The position numbers and the translations under genes were made by a program. A stretch of 64,000 nt of DNA, from positions 2,666,001 to 2,730,000 of the forward strand of contig NZ_CP046600.1 in NCBI RefSeq assembly GCF_018278905.1, in the 5' to 3' direction. Below the pieces are notes generated by a model. The model was not told where the DNA came from. It was given only the letters and a program-made list of their open reading frames with translations, and ran no database searches. The stretch is from Mycobacterium spongiae. GTDB lineage: Bacteria > Actinomycetota > Actinomycetes > Mycobacteriales > Mycobacteriaceae. Positions 45,903-55,600 of this stretch are shown here, piece after piece (position 1 is the first letter of the stretch; every line of letters starts with the position of its first letter).

Positions 45903-47765
45903 CTACGTCGAAGGAGGCAACTCGCGCGGACCCTCGGGTGACCGTAACTCCTGTGGTCCGTCGTGTTTGCTCAGCTCGCGTCGGCTGTCGCGCCCGGCCG
46001 ACGCCAGCGAAAGGCCCGTCACATCGTTCGCGGTCACCTGCCCTAAGCGCCGTTCCTCACGCGCGTCCAGGCGGCTATGCTCGCCGGTGCTGGCCTGGCC
46101 GCGTGATGATTCGATCCGGTTGGAGCGAACAGGGGACTCGACAGCCGGGGATGTCGCTGACGGCTCATCACCGGCGTCGGAGCTCTCAGAATTGACTGTC
46201 ACCTTGTGGGTTCGCTTCAAGGAAAACGCGATCTCTTCGACCTCCTCGAACACCTGCCGGGCGGAACGGAACGGGGCCGTCGTGTTGTCGATGACCCGCG
46301 CGACGAACGGCGGCACCAGTGGACGCATCCAGCGGGCGGCGGCCTTGGTGGCGTCCGGAATCGAAGGAATGGCGAGTGCCCCCCGGTCGGCACGGGGCTC
46401 AACCTCGCCCTCGGACTCGATCTGTGCCGGAAGGTTCTCCGCCACGTCGGCACAGGCGTCGTGTGTCCCAGCAGGCAATGCGGCCACTTCCCGGCTGGCT
46501 GCCTCCGCTTCGGCGGCGATGGGCAGATACATCTCTTCCTCCACTGGGTCCACGTCTTCCTCCACTGGGTCGACGGCACGCTGCGACACGGCGCGCACGG
46601 GGCCTTCGAGCGCTTCCACGACTCGACGGCGTTGCTCTTCGCGGTCGATTTCCACCTGAGCTTCGATGGCGAGGCGGGTCTGGGCGAGTTGGTGCTCGGC
46701 CCACATGATTTCGGCGGCGCGGCGCACTTCGGCCCGCTTGACCGCGATCGCCGTGTCGGCCTCTAGCTCCGCCCGTTCGCGCTCCGCACGCGCGGTCGCG
46801 TGCCGATCGTGGGTCGTCTCGCCGCGCCAGAGTCGCAGAATCAGCGGCAGTAGGTAGAGCAGTACAAAGAAGGCGATCGTCAGCAGCCGCAACATCAAGG
46901 CGCCCGCGCTGCCGGCCTGATCCCCGCCACGACCGGTCGTCAGGTCGTTCATCGCGACCCAGCGTGCGCCCAAGCCGCGACCCGCATTCGCCACCACGGC
47001 ATCGCGCGCCTCGGCCAGGGCCTGCTCATCGTGGGCTGCTTTGAAGTCCAACGCGGGCACTTCGCGATCACGAGCCGCCATCGCGTTGTCCAGTTCATTG
47101 CGTGCATCGGCGAGAAGCTCATTCGCCGTTCGGGTTTCGGGCCCTCGGCCCGGAACGCCGGTGATGCGGGTTTGCGGACAGGCCGGTGTCGGATGGTATT
47201 CGCAGCGTGCGACGACGAGGGCTTGGTCCAGGTGCTCGCGGGCTTGGTCGACAGCGTTGTCCAGGGAAGCGCGCACTTCGCGCGTCTGGTCGAGGGCGGC
47301 CGACGCCTGCGCGACTGCGGGCGTCGAGTCGGCACTATGCAGGGCTTGCTCGTCGAGACGGCGGTCGATCGAACCGGAAAAGATGACCAGCGAAGCGAAC
47401 TCGCCGACGATGACACCGACAGCCGCGGCGACCGCAGCACGTCCTGCGAGGCCAAGCCAGCCGCGAGCAGCGCCACTAGCCGTTCCACGGGCTATCGCCC
47501 CCACCAGCAAGCCGAAGACGAGGGTCAGCGCGACGATCAACAACATGGGGACCGACGTCGGCCCGTGGGTCGACTCACTCACCGCCAGGCTGGCGACCAG
47601 CCAGGCCAGCGCGGCGCCGAGGAGCACAACCGCGCCTGTCACGGCATGAGTGGACCGCTCGTGGCGCTCGCCGAGCTCGCGCCAGTGTCCGCCGCCGAGC
47701 CAGGCGAGTACGCCCTCGGCCCGGGATGCGGCCGAGCGCCGCTCAGGAAATTCGTGGGCGCACAT
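45903..47765 (-). CDS. DUF4407 integral membrane protein (Rv1779c-like)
   Basis: 620 residues from ATG 47765 (MCAHEFPERRSAASRAEGVL). Four membrane helices: about 42-62, 72-95, 105-130 and 290-312. Between helices 3 and 4 is a charged loop with coiled-coil (QTREVRASLDNAVDQAREHL). After helix 4 comes a long Arg/Glu-rich cytoplasmic coiled-coil (RHATARAERERAELEADTAI), then a disordered tail. The layout is that of DUF4407 proteins. The role is unknown; the gene keeps its place between Rv1778c and Rv1780 homologs. Confidence 0.85.
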   Translation of the reverse strand: MCAHEFPERRSAASRAEGVLAWLGGGHWRELGERHERSTHAVTGAVVLLGAALAWLVASLAVSESTHGPTSVPMLLIVALTLVFGLLVGAIARGTASGAARGWLGLAGRAAVAAAVGVIVGEFASLVIFSGSIDRRLDEQALHSADSTPAVAQASAALDQTREVRASLDNAVDQAREHLDQALVVARCEYHPTPACPQTRITGVPGRGPETRTANELLADARNELDNAMAARDREVPALDFKAAHDEQALAEARDAVVANAGRGLGARWVAMNDLTTGRGGDQAGSAGALMLRLLTIAFFVLLYLLPLILRLWRGETTHDRHATARAERERAELEADTAIAVKRAEVRRAAEIMWAEHQLAQTRLAIEAQVEIDREEQRRRVVEALEGPVRAVSQRAVDPVEEDVDPVEEEMYLPIAAEAEAASREVAALPAGTHDACADVAENLPAQIESEGEVEPRADRGALAIPSIPDATKAAARWMRPLVPPFVARVIDNTTAPFRSARQVFEEVEEIAFSLKRTHKVTVNSESSDAGDEPSATSPAVESPVRSNRIESSRGQASTGEHSRLDAREERRLGQVTANDVTGLSLASAGRDSRRELSKHDGPQELRSPEGPRELPPST

Positions 47766-47996
47766 GAGACTCCAACACCTCCAATTACCCACAGCCTGGC
47801 AGGCTGTCGGCCGACACACCGAATCGAAGCGGCAGCTTGTGGTGTTGTTCACAACTCGGCGCCAGACGGCGCAGATCACAGTGCGCGACGAGACGCGTTC
47901 GTCACGCGGTTTCCGATTTCGGATTCGGGGTCAAATTCGGGCGACGCGAGCAGATCAGCAGCCCATTTGGCGGCTGGCATGAGACGGTATAAGCCT

Positions 47997-48560
47997 ATGC
48001 AAAATCACGACTACCTCTCTTACGAAGAATTCGGCCGCAGATTCTTCGAGGTGGCCGTCACTCCTGACCGCGTCGGAGCAGCGTTGGCCGACGTCGCCGG
48101 CAGTGAGTTTGCGATGGAGCCGATTGCTCAGGGGCCCGGCAAAATCGCCAAGGTCAGCGCAAATGTCAAGATCCGAGAGCCGCGCGTGACGCGAAAACTC
48201 GGCGACCTCATTACCTTCACCATTCACATCCCGTTGTCGATCGATCTGCTCCTCGACCTGCGGCTCGACAAACAGCGCTTTGTCGTCGCCGGAGACATTG
48301 CGCTACGCGCTACCGCACGCGCGGCAGAGCCGCTGCTGCTTATTGTCGATGTTTCCAAACCCAGGCCCTCCGACATCACCGTCAACGTGTCGTCGAAGTC
48401 CATTCGCGGCGAGGTATTGCGCATCATCGCCGGGGTCGACGGCGAGATCCGGCGGTTCATCGCCCAGTACGTCGCCGAAGAGATCGATTCGCCGCACTCG
48501 CAAGCCGCCCAGATCATCGACGTGGCCGAGCAATTGGACGCCACGTGGGGCGCCTCCTAG
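47997..48560 (+). CDS. Conserved hypothetical protein (Rv1780-like)
   Basis: 187 residues from ATG 47997 (MQNHDYLSYEEFGRRFFEVA), the same length as Rv1780. The protein is alpha/beta with a long amphipathic strand region (LITFTIHIPLSIDLLLDLRL, SDITVNVSSKSIRGEVLRII), resembling a lipid-binding START- or SMP-like fold, though no family is certain. It is convergent with malQ (10-bp gap) and divergent from the DUF4407 gene. Confidence 0.85.
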   Translation: MQNHDYLSYEEFGRRFFEVAVTPDRVGAALADVAGSEFAMEPIAQGPGKIAKVSANVKIREPRVTRKLGDLITFTIHIPLSIDLLLDLRLDKQRFVVAGDIALRATARAAEPLLLIVDVSKPRPSDITVNVSSKSIRGEVLRIIAGVDGEIRRFIAQYVAEEIDSPHSQAAQIIDVAEQLDATWGAS

Positions 48561-48570
48561 GGTTCTGCGG

Positions 48571-50733
48571 CTAGGGTTCTGCGGCACAGCCGGACCGGCG
48601 TCGGACAGCCGCGGGGGCGGTGTTGACCCGCATTGCCTCGGCCAGGGTGGCCGCTCGGGGATCGGAGAAGATGTCCTCGAGCAGCATCGGCCGGCCATCG
48701 GGGCCGGTCAGCGGCACCCGCCAGTTCGGGTACTCATCGGTGGTGCCCGGCTGATTCTGTGTCCGGCGGTCGCCGACCGCGTCGGTAAGTGCCACTGCGA
48801 GCAACCGCGACGGCGTGCGACCCAGGTAGCGGTAGAGAGCCAGTACGGTCTCGTCCGCACTGGGCTCGGCACCGGCTGCCAGCAGGCCGACTCGGCGCAG
48901 CTCGGCGATCCAGGCTGCCCGCTCGGCCCGGTCGGATTCGAGTTCGGTGTCCACCGGGCGGGTCAACAACCCCAGGGCTTCCCGCAACCGCACATGGTCG
49001 CCGGCCAGGTAGCCGGCAGTCGGCGGCAGGTCGTGAGTGGTAACCGACGACAAGCAGTACTCCCGCCAGCGTTCGGCCGCCAGCGGAGCCCCCTGTGCCA
49101 ACTCAAACCACAGAATCGAGGTGCCCAGCAAGCCGCGCGACATCAGGTAGTCGCGGACCCACGGCTCGACCGTGCCGAGGTCCTCGCCGACCACCACTGC
49201 CCCCGCTCGGTGCGCTTCGAGGGCAACGATGCCGATCATCGCTTCGTGGTCGTAGCGCACATATGTACCTTCGGTGGGCGCAACACCATCGGGTATCCAC
49301 CACAACCGGAACATTCCCATGATGTGGTCGATGCGTACCCCGCCGGCGTGCCGTAGCACCGCCTGGATCAGTGAACGGAAGGGGCGATACTCCTGCTCAT
49401 CGAGCCGGTCCGGCCGCCACGGCGGTTGTGACCAGTTCTGGCCCAATTGGTTGAACTCGTCGGGCGGGGCGCCGGCGGTCACACCCGACGCCAGCGCGTC
49501 CTGCAGAGCCCAGGCATCGGCACCATTAGGGTGCACTCCGACCGCGAGGTCTCCCATGATGCCCAGCGACATCCCCGCGCGCACCGCATGTGACTGTGCC
49601 GCAGCGAGCTGCTCGTCGAGCTGCCACTGCAGCCAACGGTGGAAATCGACCGCATCGGCATATTTGTCGACGAACTCACCGACACCCTCGGCATCGGGGT
49701 GCCGCAGCGATGTGGGCCACCCGTGCCAGTCGTCGCCGTGTCTCTCGGCTAGGGCGCACCAGGTAGCAAAGTCGTCAAGCGCGCGACCCTCGCGGGCACG
49801 GAAGGCCGCATACGCCAGCTCGCGACCTGCCGACCGCGGCACACCATGTATCAGCTTGAGGGCCTCGCGCTTGGCCGCCCACGCGCTATCGCGATCGATG
49901 GTGTCAAGGTCCTCGGCCCGCTCTCGTGCTCGCGCGCGCAACCGCCGCACGCGGCCACGCTTGGGTAGATCGGTGAACTCGGGGATTGCCTCGACCCGCA
50001 GGTAGAGCGGGTTGACGAAGCGGCGCGACGTGGGCAGGTACGGCGACGGTTCCATGGGTGTTGTGGGCGCCGCCGCGTGCAACGGATTGACCAGCACATA
50101 GTCGGCGCCGTGTTGGCTGGCTGACCACAGCGCAAGGTCGGCCAGATCGGTGAGATCGCCGATTCCCCATGACTGTCGCGAACGCACGCTGTAAAGCTGG
50201 GTGCTCAGGCCCCAGGCGCGACCGGTTCCCAGGCGTTTCGGCAGCCCGAGCCAATCCGGCGCCACAATGAGGGCACTGCTGGTCTGATAGTCGCCGGAAC
50301 GTAGATGCACGCGGTGATAGCCGAGCGGCAGGTCATGGGGGAGGACAAAGCTGGCTTCGCCGATCCAGCGTCCGTCAAGATCGAACGGAGGGGTGAAGTT
50401 GTCGACCTGCGCCACATCTGTGCGTTCGGTGCCGTCCTCGAGACGCAACCATACTTCGGCGGGTGCTCCGTGAGTGACATGTGCCCAGAAGCTGGTCTGT
50501 TCGCCGCGCCCCACAATGGTGGGCGGCAACGGACGCGACCAATAGGCCCTCAGCTGCGCCGCAAGGGCTGCATCGCGTTGCTCTTCGGTCCGCGCGGAAA
50601 CGCCGAGAGCAGCGAGAACAGCCACCAGCGTGCTCTCGGAGACGCGCACCTGGCGACCGGTCCAATCCGCGTACTCGGTGGCGATACCGAATCGCCGGAC
50701 CAGTTCGACCAACGATCCAGCGAGCTCAGTCAT
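48571..50733 (-). CDS. malQ: 4-alpha-glucanotransferase MalQ
   Basis: 720 residues from ATG 50733 (724 in M. tuberculosis). A GH77 enzyme that transfers maltodextrin segments between glucan chains in glycogen and maltose metabolism. Motifs: WGIGDLTDLADLALW, DLAVGVHPNGADAW (nucleophile Asp), GGVRIDHIMGMFRLWW, VVGEDLGTVEPWVRDYL (acid/base Glu) and TTHDLPPTAGYLAG. The N-terminal 170 residues are the mycobacterial extension with a beta-sandwich. It precedes the ESX-5 locus divergently, as in M. tuberculosis. Confidence 0.93.
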   Translation of the reverse strand: MTELAGSLVELVRRFGIATEYADWTGRQVRVSESTLVAVLAALGVSARTEEQRDAALAAQLRAYWSRPLPPTIVGRGEQTSFWAHVTHGAPAEVWLRLEDGTERTDVAQVDNFTPPFDLDGRWIGEASFVLPHDLPLGYHRVHLRSGDYQTSSALIVAPDWLGLPKRLGTGRAWGLSTQLYSVRSRQSWGIGDLTDLADLALWSASQHGADYVLVNPLHAAAPTTPMEPSPYLPTSRRFVNPLYLRVEAIPEFTDLPKRGRVRRLRARARERAEDLDTIDRDSAWAAKREALKLIHGVPRSAGRELAYAAFRAREGRALDDFATWCALAERHGDDWHGWPTSLRHPDAEGVGEFVDKYADAVDFHRWLQWQLDEQLAAAQSHAVRAGMSLGIMGDLAVGVHPNGADAWALQDALASGVTAGAPPDEFNQLGQNWSQPPWRPDRLDEQEYRPFRSLIQAVLRHAGGVRIDHIMGMFRLWWIPDGVAPTEGTYVRYDHEAMIGIVALEAHRAGAVVVGEDLGTVEPWVRDYLMSRGLLGTSILWFELAQGAPLAAERWREYCLSSVTTHDLPPTAGYLAGDHVRLREALGLLTRPVDTELESDRAERAAWIAELRRVGLLAAGAEPSADETVLALYRYLGRTPSRLLAVALTDAVGDRRTQNQPGTTDEYPNWRVPLTGPDGRPMLLEDIFSDPRAATLAEAMRVNTAPAAVRRRSGCAAEP

Positions 50734-51109
50734 GTCGCCCATCTTGCGTACCGGAGCCGCTGGGCGCTGACCCGGCCCATCACGGGTCCGGTTTTCGGGG
50801 CACCTGTGCGGCCGGCCGGAGGCCGAGCACGCCAAACCGCGGGCGACTTCGCCGGTCGAGGCCGGTGGTTGCTTCACAGCTCACGGCGATATCGGTGAGA
50901 TAGAGGGGTGAGTTAGCCACTCGGCACGCCCGTGTGGCAAATCGAAGCTACGATGCCCTGTATAGACACGATGAATCCTTGGGGGACCCGGCTCGATCCC
51001 GTGTCAGATGGCGGTGTCTGTGCGGGTGCCCTACGGTTTTTGACGTGATTGGCGCTGTGCAAAAAATGCAAGTCAATATTCGGGCATCCTGACCGGAAGG
51101 TGATTTAAC
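50734..51109. other. Divergent upstream region of malQ and eccB5
   Basis: 376 bp with no ORF I can support. It should hold the ESX-5 conserved-component promoter. A Shine-Dalgarno GGAAGGTGA sits before the eccB5 GTG. Confidence 0.5.
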
Positions 51110-52630
51110 GTGGCTGAAGAGAGCCGCGGACAGCGGGGGTCTGGCTATGGCCTCGGGTTGTCGACGCGGACCCAGGTAACGGGTTACCAGTTCCTGGCGC
51201 GTCGAACCGCAATGGCCTTGACCCGTTGGCGTGTGCGTATGGAGATCGAGCCGGGCCGGCGGCAAACGTTAGCTGTGGTGGCCTCGGTGTCAGCCGCGTT
51301 GGTGATTTGCCTGGGGGCGCTGCTGTGGTCGTTCATCAGCCCGTCCGGCCAGATAGATGATTCACCGATAATCGCTGACCGCAGCTCCGGCGCTCTCTAC
51401 GTCCGGGTGGGTGACAGGTTGTACCCGGCGCTGAATTTGGCCTCGGCCCGCCTGATTACCGGACGGGCCGACAATCCCCACCAGGTTCGGACAAGCCAGA
51501 TCGATACCTTGCCGCACGGACCGCTGGTAGGCATCCCAGGTGCCCCGTCAGAATTCGCCCCGAAGAGCCCACCTGCGTCGTCGTGGCTGGTGTGCGACAC
51601 CGTGGCCACCTCCTCGGGTGTCGGAGCACCGCAGGGCGTGACGGTGACGGTTATCGATGGAACCCCGGACCTCACCGGCCATCGCCACCAGTTGATCGGT
51701 TCGGACGCGGTGGTGTTGCGCTACGGCGGTGATGCCTGGGTCATCCGGGAGGGGCGCCGCTCGCGCATCGAGCCGACCAACCGCTCGGTGCTGTTGCCGC
51801 TGGGTTTGACACCGGAGCAGGTCAGCCAGGCGAAGCCAATGAGCCGGGCGCTCTACGATGCCGTGCCCGTGGGGCCCGAATTGCTGGTACCCCAAGTACC
51901 GGATGTGGGAGATCCGGCGACCTTCCCGGGTGCGCCCGGCCCGGTCGGGACGATCCTCGTCACACCGCAAATCAGTGGGCCGCAACAGTATTCGTTGGTG
52001 CTGGCCGACGGCGTGCAAACGCTTCCGCCGTTGGTCGCCCAGGTCATGCAGAACGCCGGTGGCCCGGGCAACGCCAAACCGTTGACGGTCGAGCCCTCAG
52101 CCCTGGCAAAGATGCCGGTGGTCAATCATCTGGATCTGTCTGCATATCCCGACGAGCCGTTGAACGTGCTCGACATCCGGGAGAATCCGTCGACCTGCTG
52201 GTGGTGGGAACGGACCGGCGGGGAGAACCGAGCCCGTGTGAAAGTGGTGTCTGGGCCGACTCTTCCGATCGCACAATCGGAGATGAACAAGATCGTCACG
52301 CTGGTGAAGGCCGACACGACCGGCCGCCAGGCCGACCAGGTCTACTTCGGCCCCGACTATGGGAACTTCGTGGCCGTTACCGGCAACCATCCGGGCGCCC
52401 AAACAATGGAATCTCTGTGGTGGCTGACCTATGCGGGCGCCCGGTTCGGGGTGGAAGATACAAGAGAGTCACGCGAGGCGCTGGGTCTGACCCTGTCGCC
52501 GAGCTTGGCGCCCTGGGTGGCGCTGCGGCTGTTGCCGCAGGGCCCGACGCTTTCGCGAGCAGATGCATTGGTGGAACACGACACGCTACCGATAGACATG
52601 ACCCCTTCAGAGTTGGTGGTACCAAAGTGA
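51110..52630 (+). CDS. eccB5: ESX-5 conserved component EccB5
   Basis: 506 residues, the same as M. tuberculosis EccB5, from GTG 51110. A short cytoplasmic N-terminus (RGSGYGLGLSTRTQVTGYQF) precedes one membrane helix at about 55-75 (VASVSAALVICLGALLWSF), then the large periplasmic domain. EccB sits at the periplasmic face of the type VII secretion membrane complex with EccC, EccD, EccE and MycP. The stop overlaps the eccC5 GTG by 4 bases, so the two are coupled. Confidence 0.96.
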   Translation: MAEESRGQRGSGYGLGLSTRTQVTGYQFLARRTAMALTRWRVRMEIEPGRRQTLAVVASVSAALVICLGALLWSFISPSGQIDDSPIIADRSSGALYVRVGDRLYPALNLASARLITGRADNPHQVRTSQIDTLPHGPLVGIPGAPSEFAPKSPPASSWLVCDTVATSSGVGAPQGVTVTVIDGTPDLTGHRHQLIGSDAVVLRYGGDAWVIREGRRSRIEPTNRSVLLPLGLTPEQVSQAKPMSRALYDAVPVGPELLVPQVPDVGDPATFPGAPGPVGTILVTPQISGPQQYSLVLADGVQTLPPLVAQVMQNAGGPGNAKPLTVEPSALAKMPVVNHLDLSAYPDEPLNVLDIRENPSTCWWWERTGGENRARVKVVSGPTLPIAQSEMNKIVTLVKADTTGRQADQVYFGPDYGNFVAVTGNHPGAQTMESLWWLTYAGARFGVEDTRESREALGLTLSPSLAPWVALRLLPQGPTLSRADALVEHDTLPIDMTPSELVVPK

Positions 52631-55600
52631 AACGTGGTTTTGCGCGCCCGACACCGCAAAAGGCTCCAGTAGTCAAGCCGGAGAACGTCGTCCTGCCGAC
52701 GCCGTTGAGCATCCCGCCACCTGAGGGAAAGCCATGGTGGATGATCGTGGTTGGTGTCGTGGTGATCGGCCTGTTGGGTGGCATGATCGCCATGACCTTC
52801 GCCAGCGGTTCACGGGTGTTCGGCGGCGTCGGCTCGATCTTCCCCATCTTCATGATGGGCGGGATCATGATGATGATGTTCCGCGGCATGGGCGGTGGCC
52901 AGCAGCAAATGAGCCGGCCGAAGCTGGATTCGATGCGCGCCCAGTTCATGCTGATGTTGGACATGCTGCGCGAGACCGCCCAGGAGTCGGCGGACAGCAT
53001 GGACGACAACTACCGATGGTTCCACCCGGCACCCACCACACTCGCGGCCGCAGTGGGATCGTCGCGCATGTGGGAGCGCAAACCTGACGGCAAAGACCTC
53101 AACTTCGGCGTCGTCCGCGTCGGCGTGGGTATGACGCGCCCCGAGGTCACGTGGGGTGAGCCGCAGAACATGCCGACCGACATCGAGCTGGAACCGGTGA
53201 CGGGCAAGGCACTGCAGGAATTCGGCCGCTACCAAAGCGTCGTCTACAACTTGCCGAAGATGATCTCGCTGCTGGTCGAACCGTGGTATGCGCTCGTCGG
53301 GGGGCGCGAGCAAGTTCTGGGACTGATGCGGGCCATCATCTGCCAGTTGGCGTTCTCGCATGGTCCGGACCATGTGCAGATGGTTGTTGTCAGTTCCGAT
53401 CTGGACGAGTGGGACTGGGTGAAGTGGCTTCCGCATTTCGGTGATTCACGGCGCTATGACGCAGCCGGCAACGCGAGGATGGTCTACAGCTCCGTGCGGG
53501 AATTTGCCGCGGAACAGGCCGAGCTCTTCGCCGGCCGTGGTTCGTTCACACCCCGCCACGCCAGTTCGTCGGCACAGACTCCCACACCCCACCACGTGAT
53601 CATCGCCGACGTCGACGATCCGCAATGGGAGTACGTGATCAGCGCCGAAGGTGTCGACGGGGTGACGTTCTTCGACTTGACCGGCGCCCCGATGTGGACC
53701 GAGGTCGGCGAGCGGAAGTTGGAGTTCGACGAAATGGGCATCATCGAGGCGCTGCCCCGCGACCGGGACACCTGGATGGTGATCGATGACAAGGCCTGGT
53801 TCTTCGCGCTCACCGACCATTTCAGCGCCGCCGAGGCCGAAGAGTTTGGGCAGAAATTGGCGCAGTGGCGGCTGGCCGAGGCCTACGAAGAGATCGGTCA
53901 GCGGGTGGCCCATATCGGTGCCCGAGACATCATGGCCTACTACGGAGTTGACGACCCGGGCAACATCGACTTCGACGCGCTGTGGGGCAGGCGCACCGAC
54001 ACGATGGGTCGGGCGCGATTACGCGTACCGTTTGGAATCCGTTCCGACAACAGCGAATTGCTGTTTTTGGACATGAAGTCGCTCGACGAGGGCGGCGATG
54101 GCCCACACGGCGTCATGTCTGGGACAACGGGTTCCGGGAAGTCGACCCTGGTGCGAACCGTGATCGAATCATTGATGCTCGGCCACCCCCCGGAGGAATT
54201 GCAGTTCGTTCTGGCTGACCTCAAGGGCGGTTCGGCGGTCAAGCCGTTTGCCGGCGTGCCGCACGTATCGCGAATCATCACCGACCTCGAAGAAGACCAG
54301 GCGTTGATGGAGCGCTTCCTCGACGCACTGTGGGGCGAGATCGCACGCCGCAAAGCGGTCTGCGACAGCGCCGGCGTCGACGACGCCAAGGAGTACAACT
54401 CGGTGCGCGGCCGCATGCGGGCGCGTGGCCAAGACATGGAACCGTTGCCGATGCTCGTCGTGGTCATCGACGAGTTCTACGAGTGGTTCCGGATCATGCC
54501 CACCGCGGTCGACGTCCTCGACTCGATCGGTCGACAGGGCCGCGCCTATTGGATCCACTTGATGATGGCGTCGCAGACGATCGAGAGCCGAGCCGAAAAA
54601 CTCATGGAGAACATGGGTTATCGCTTGGTGCTCAAAGCCCGTACCGCCGGGGCGGCACAGGCAGCCGGGGTGCCCAATGCCGTGAACCTGCCGGCACAGG
54701 CCGGGCTCGGCTACTTCCGGAGGAGTCTGGAAGACATCACCCGGTTCCAAGCCGAGTTCCTGTGGCGGGACTACCATCAACCCGGCGTCAACATCGACGG
54801 CGAGGAAGCACCGGTGTTGGCGCACAGCATCGATTACATTCGCCCGCAACTGTTTACCAACTCCTTCACCCCTCTCGAGGTGAGTGTGGGCGGACCGGAG
54901 ATCGACAAGGTCGTCGCACACGCCAACGGCGAAGTGGTCGAACCCGAGGACTTCGACGCCGAGGAAGACGAGGAAGAAGAAGCCCTGCGGACGCCGAAGG
55001 TCGGCACGGTGATCATCGATCAGCTGCGCAACATCAAGTTCGAGCCCTACCGGCTGTGGCAGCCACCGCTGACCCAACCCGTCGCGATCGACGATCTGAT
55101 CAATCGCTTCCTGGGACACCCATGGCACAAGGACTACGGCTCGGCACGGAATCTGATCTTCCCGATCGGGATCATCGACCGCCCGTTCAAGCATGACCAA
55201 CCACCGTGGACGGTCGACACTTCCGGACCTGGCGCCAATGTGCTGATTCTGGGTGCTGGCGGTTCGGGCAAGACCACCGCACTGCAGACACTGATCTGTT
55301 CGGCGGCACTGACTCACACACCGGAGCAACTCCAGTTCTATTGCCTGGCCTACAGCAGCACCGCGTTGACCACGGTGGCCCGCTTGCCGCACGTGGGCGA
55401 GGTCGCGGGTCCGACCGATCCGTACGGTGTACGCCGGACGGTGGCCGAGTTGCTGGCGCTGGTGCGTGAGCGCAAACGCAGCTTCCTCGAATGCGGAATC
55501 GCGTCGATGGAAATGTTCCGGCGGCGCAAGTTCGGCGGTGAGTCAGGCCCCGTGCCCAACGACGGGTTCGGCGATGTCTTCTTGGTCGTTGACAACTACC

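Noticed and set aside
45757..46659. Plus-strand open frame opposite the DUF4407 gene
   Set aside because: Low-complexity Ser/Arg/Thr composition; the opposite strand has membrane helices and coiled coil matching Rv1779c.
47979..47986. TGAGACG upstream of the Rv1780-like gene as a further TetR site
   Set aside because: A single half-site without an inverted partner; expected by chance.
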